Part shown: positions 29,869-31,240 of the stretch, in pieces
Layout: each line of letters begins with the position of its first letter
Position numbering within the stretch: position 1 is the stretch's first letter
Source of the DNA: Clostridiales bacterium
GTDB taxonomy: Bacteria > Bacillota > Clostridia > Oscillospirales > Butyricicoccaceae
Direction: 5' to 3'
DNA: 31,240 nt
NCBI GenBank assembly: GCA_004555915.1
Contig: SFJM01000025.1
Coordinates: forward strand, 1 to 31,240
Position numbers and translations under genes: made by a program
The notes under the pieces: model-generated
The model's input: the letters and a program-made list of their open reading frames with translations, nothing else
Told to the model about the DNA's origin: nothing
The model's database searches: none

Positions 29869-31133
29869 TGGCAAAAGAAAAGAAAAAAATGGCGCTTTCC
29901 ACGAAAATCTTTATCGCGCTGATTTCCGGTGCACTGTTAGGTGTGCTCATCCACTATTTTATGCCCAATGGATATTTCCGTGACACCGTGCTGGTGGGCG
30001 GTATCTTCTATGTGGTCGGACAGGGCTTTATCCGGTTAATGCAGATGCTGGTTGTACCGCTGGTATTCTGTTCGCTGGTCTGCGGCAGTATGTCCATTGG
30101 TGATACCAAGACCCTGGGCAAGGTTGGTATCAAGACCGTTATTTTCTATCTGTTCACCACGGCGATGGCGATCTGCATCGCCCTGGGCGTTGCTTCCCTC
30201 ATCAATCCGGGTATTGGCATTTCTCTGTCATCTGTGAAAGCCGCTGAGGTGACGGTTGCCGAACCCACCAGCTTCGCAGATACCCTGCTGAATATCATTC
30301 CGAAAAATCCAATTGGCTCCATGGCAAACGGCGATATGCTTCCGATTATCGTTTTCGCCCTGTTTGTAGGCGTTCTGCTGGCAAAGATGGGCTCCAAGGC
30401 TTCTACGGTTTCCAACTTCTTCAGCCAGTTCAATGACCTGATGATGGAAATGACCATGGCCGTTATGACCATCGCGCCCATCGGCGTATTCTGCCTGATT
30501 GCAAAAACCTTCTCGGAAATCGGTTTCTCCGCATTCCTGCCGATGCTCAAGTACATGGGTGCGGTTATTCTTGCTCTGGCAATCCAGTGCTTCGGCTCGT
30601 ATCAGCTTCTGCTGTTTGTCTTTACCCGCCTGAATCCGATTCGCTTCATCAAGAAGTTTGCGTCGGTTATGATGTTTGCGTTTACTACTGCTACTTCCAA
30701 CGCAACCATTCCGATGTCCATTGATACATTGAACAAGAAGATGGGCGTTTCCAAGAAGATTTCCTCGTTTACTATCCCGCTGGGCGCTACCGTTAACATG
30801 GACGGCACCTCTATCATGCAGGGTGTTGCGGTTATCTTCATCGCGCAGGCGTATGGCATCACGCTGACACCGTCTGATATGCTGACCGTTATTGCAACAG
30901 CGACCATCGCTTCGATTGGCACCGCAGGTGTTCCGTCTGTTGGCCTGGTTACCCTGTCCATGGTACTGACCTCTGTAGGCCTGCCTACCGAAGGCATTGC
31001 CCTGATTATGGGTATTGACCGTATTCTGGATATGATGCGTACTGCGGTTAACATCACCGGCGACGCTGTTTGCACCACCATCGTTGCACATCAGAATAAG
31101 ATGCTCGATCGTTCCGTATTCGCAAAGGACTAA
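29868..31133 (+). CDS. Dicarboxylate/amino acid:cation symporter (DAACS family)
   Basis: This is a predicted Na+ or H+ coupled uptake carrier for glutamate, aspartate or C4-dicarboxylates in the cell membrane. The 421 residues show the GltPh-like plan. There are six N-terminal helices, then a re-entrant loop with TTATSNATIP (the family's serine-rich loop), then NMDGT (310-314), which binds cation and substrate. A second re-entrant loop ASIGTAGVPS follows, and the C-terminal helix carries DRILDMMRTAVNITGD, with the substrate-binding Asp and Arg. The start overlaps the stop of the RmlD-like gene. This coupling means the two are made in fixed ratio from the attenuated strong promoter. Confidence 0.94.
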   Translation: MAKEKKKMALSTKIFIALISGALLGVLIHYFMPNGYFRDTVLVGGIFYVVGQGFIRLMQMLVVPLVFCSLVCGSMSIGDTKTLGKVGIKTVIFYLFTTAMAICIALGVASLINPGIGISLSSVKAAEVTVAEPTSFADTLLNIIPKNPIGSMANGDMLPIIVFALFVGVLLAKMGSKASTVSNFFSQFNDLMMEMTMAVMTIAPIGVFCLIAKTFSEIGFSAFLPMLKYMGAVILALAIQCFGSYQLLLFVFTRLNPIRFIKKFASVMMFAFTTATSNATIPMSIDTLNKKMGVSKKISSFTIPLGATVNMDGTSIMQGVAVIFIAQAYGITLTPSDMLTVIATATIASIGTAGVPSVGLVTLSMVLTSVGLPTEGIALIMGIDRILDMMRTAVNITGDAVCTTIVAHQNKMLDRSVFAKD

Positions 31134-31148
31134 AAAAACATGTCAGGA

Positions 31149-31240
31149 CCACCGGCATAGCCGGTGGCCTGTTGTGGCCCTATAAGGGCCTTATGCTGGC
31201 GTAACCTGAAGGTCTACGAAGCTCCGCCAACCGCAGACCT
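31149..31240. repeat. Cluster of three hairpins after the symporter gene
   Basis: Three consecutive perfect inverted repeats occur: CCACCGGC/GCCGGTGG (31149-31167, loop ATA), GGCCCT/AGGGCC (31176-31190, loop ATA) and AGGTCT/AGACCT (31210-31240). None has a T-run, so this is not a simple terminator on the plus strand. It may be a dispersed palindromic (REP-like) element or a structured RNA cut by the window end. Confidence 0.5.

Noticed and set aside
1..31240. CRISPR array, insertion sequence, prophage or integrative element
   Set aside because: I saw no regularly spaced repeats of CRISPR type, transposase, integrase or phage structural gene. Repeats found are short and sit in promoters.

Overview
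The window looks like chromosomal DNA of a strictly anaerobic, gut-type member of the Clostridia (Bacillota). The evidence is tRNAs of the Bacillus/Clostridium type, strong GGAGG ribosome binding sites, sigma-A promoters, Clostridia-restricted unknown families (DUF3877), corrinoid-dependent C1 chemistry and moderate GC. The genus cannot be assigned from the sequence. All starts below were chosen by ribosome binding site, so several are shorter than the longest open frame.

Layout. (1) 1-6200, housekeeping and mixed: a tRNA-Glu/tRNA-Met operon leaving on the minus strand, an alanyl-tRNA editing protein, an S4-less RsuA-type pseudouridine synthase, a MATE exporter with a DUF3877 gene, a secreted nuclease lipoprotein and an unrecognised 343-residue protein. 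(2) 6200-16450, the most distinctive part: a corrinoid-dependent methyltransferase island. It holds a B12-binding corrinoid protein and a DUF1638 protein (minus), a hydantoinase/oxoprolinase-like ASKHA protein overlapping a 2Fe-2S corrinoid reductive activator (plus), and a minus-strand operon of a divergent UROD-superfamily protein, a PocR-AraC regulator and an MtaA/MtbA-like methyltransferase. A second, cupin-type AraC regulator is divergent from that operon. The two inner arms converge on a perfect terminator hairpin, and both divergent intergenic regions carry repeats spaced by whole helical turns. (3) 16465-18070: a saccharopine dehydrogenase-family gene preceded by a consensus promoter, a tandem glycine-riboswitch-like leader with an altered core, and a terminator. 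(4) 18193-21926: a tight three-gene operon of a BspA-type leucine-rich-repeat protein, a DUF2201-like VWA protein with an HMxxH instead of HExxH motif, and a MoxR-type AAA+ ATPase.

(5) 21992-28600: rsmE, a patatin-like lipase, a complete polar amino acid ABC importer (binding protein, permease, ATPase), a 100-residue unknown, a solitary CbiE/CbiT-like protein with a degraded SAM motif, and a TSUP transporter. (6) 28900-31240: a perfect consensus promoter followed at once by an attenuator-like hairpin, then an RmlD-like reductase translationally coupled to a dicarboxylate/amino acid:cation symporter. The window ends in a cluster of three hairpins.

How the genes may work together (inference): in the island a methyl donor would be demethylated by one UROD-fold protein onto the corrinoid protein. 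The second UROD-fold protein would move the methyl group on, and the ferredoxin-ASKHA protein would rescue Co(II) corrinoid using ATP. No pterin-binding methyl-THF transferase is encoded here, so the donor and the final acceptor are unknown. No CRISPR array, insertion sequence or prophage was seen.
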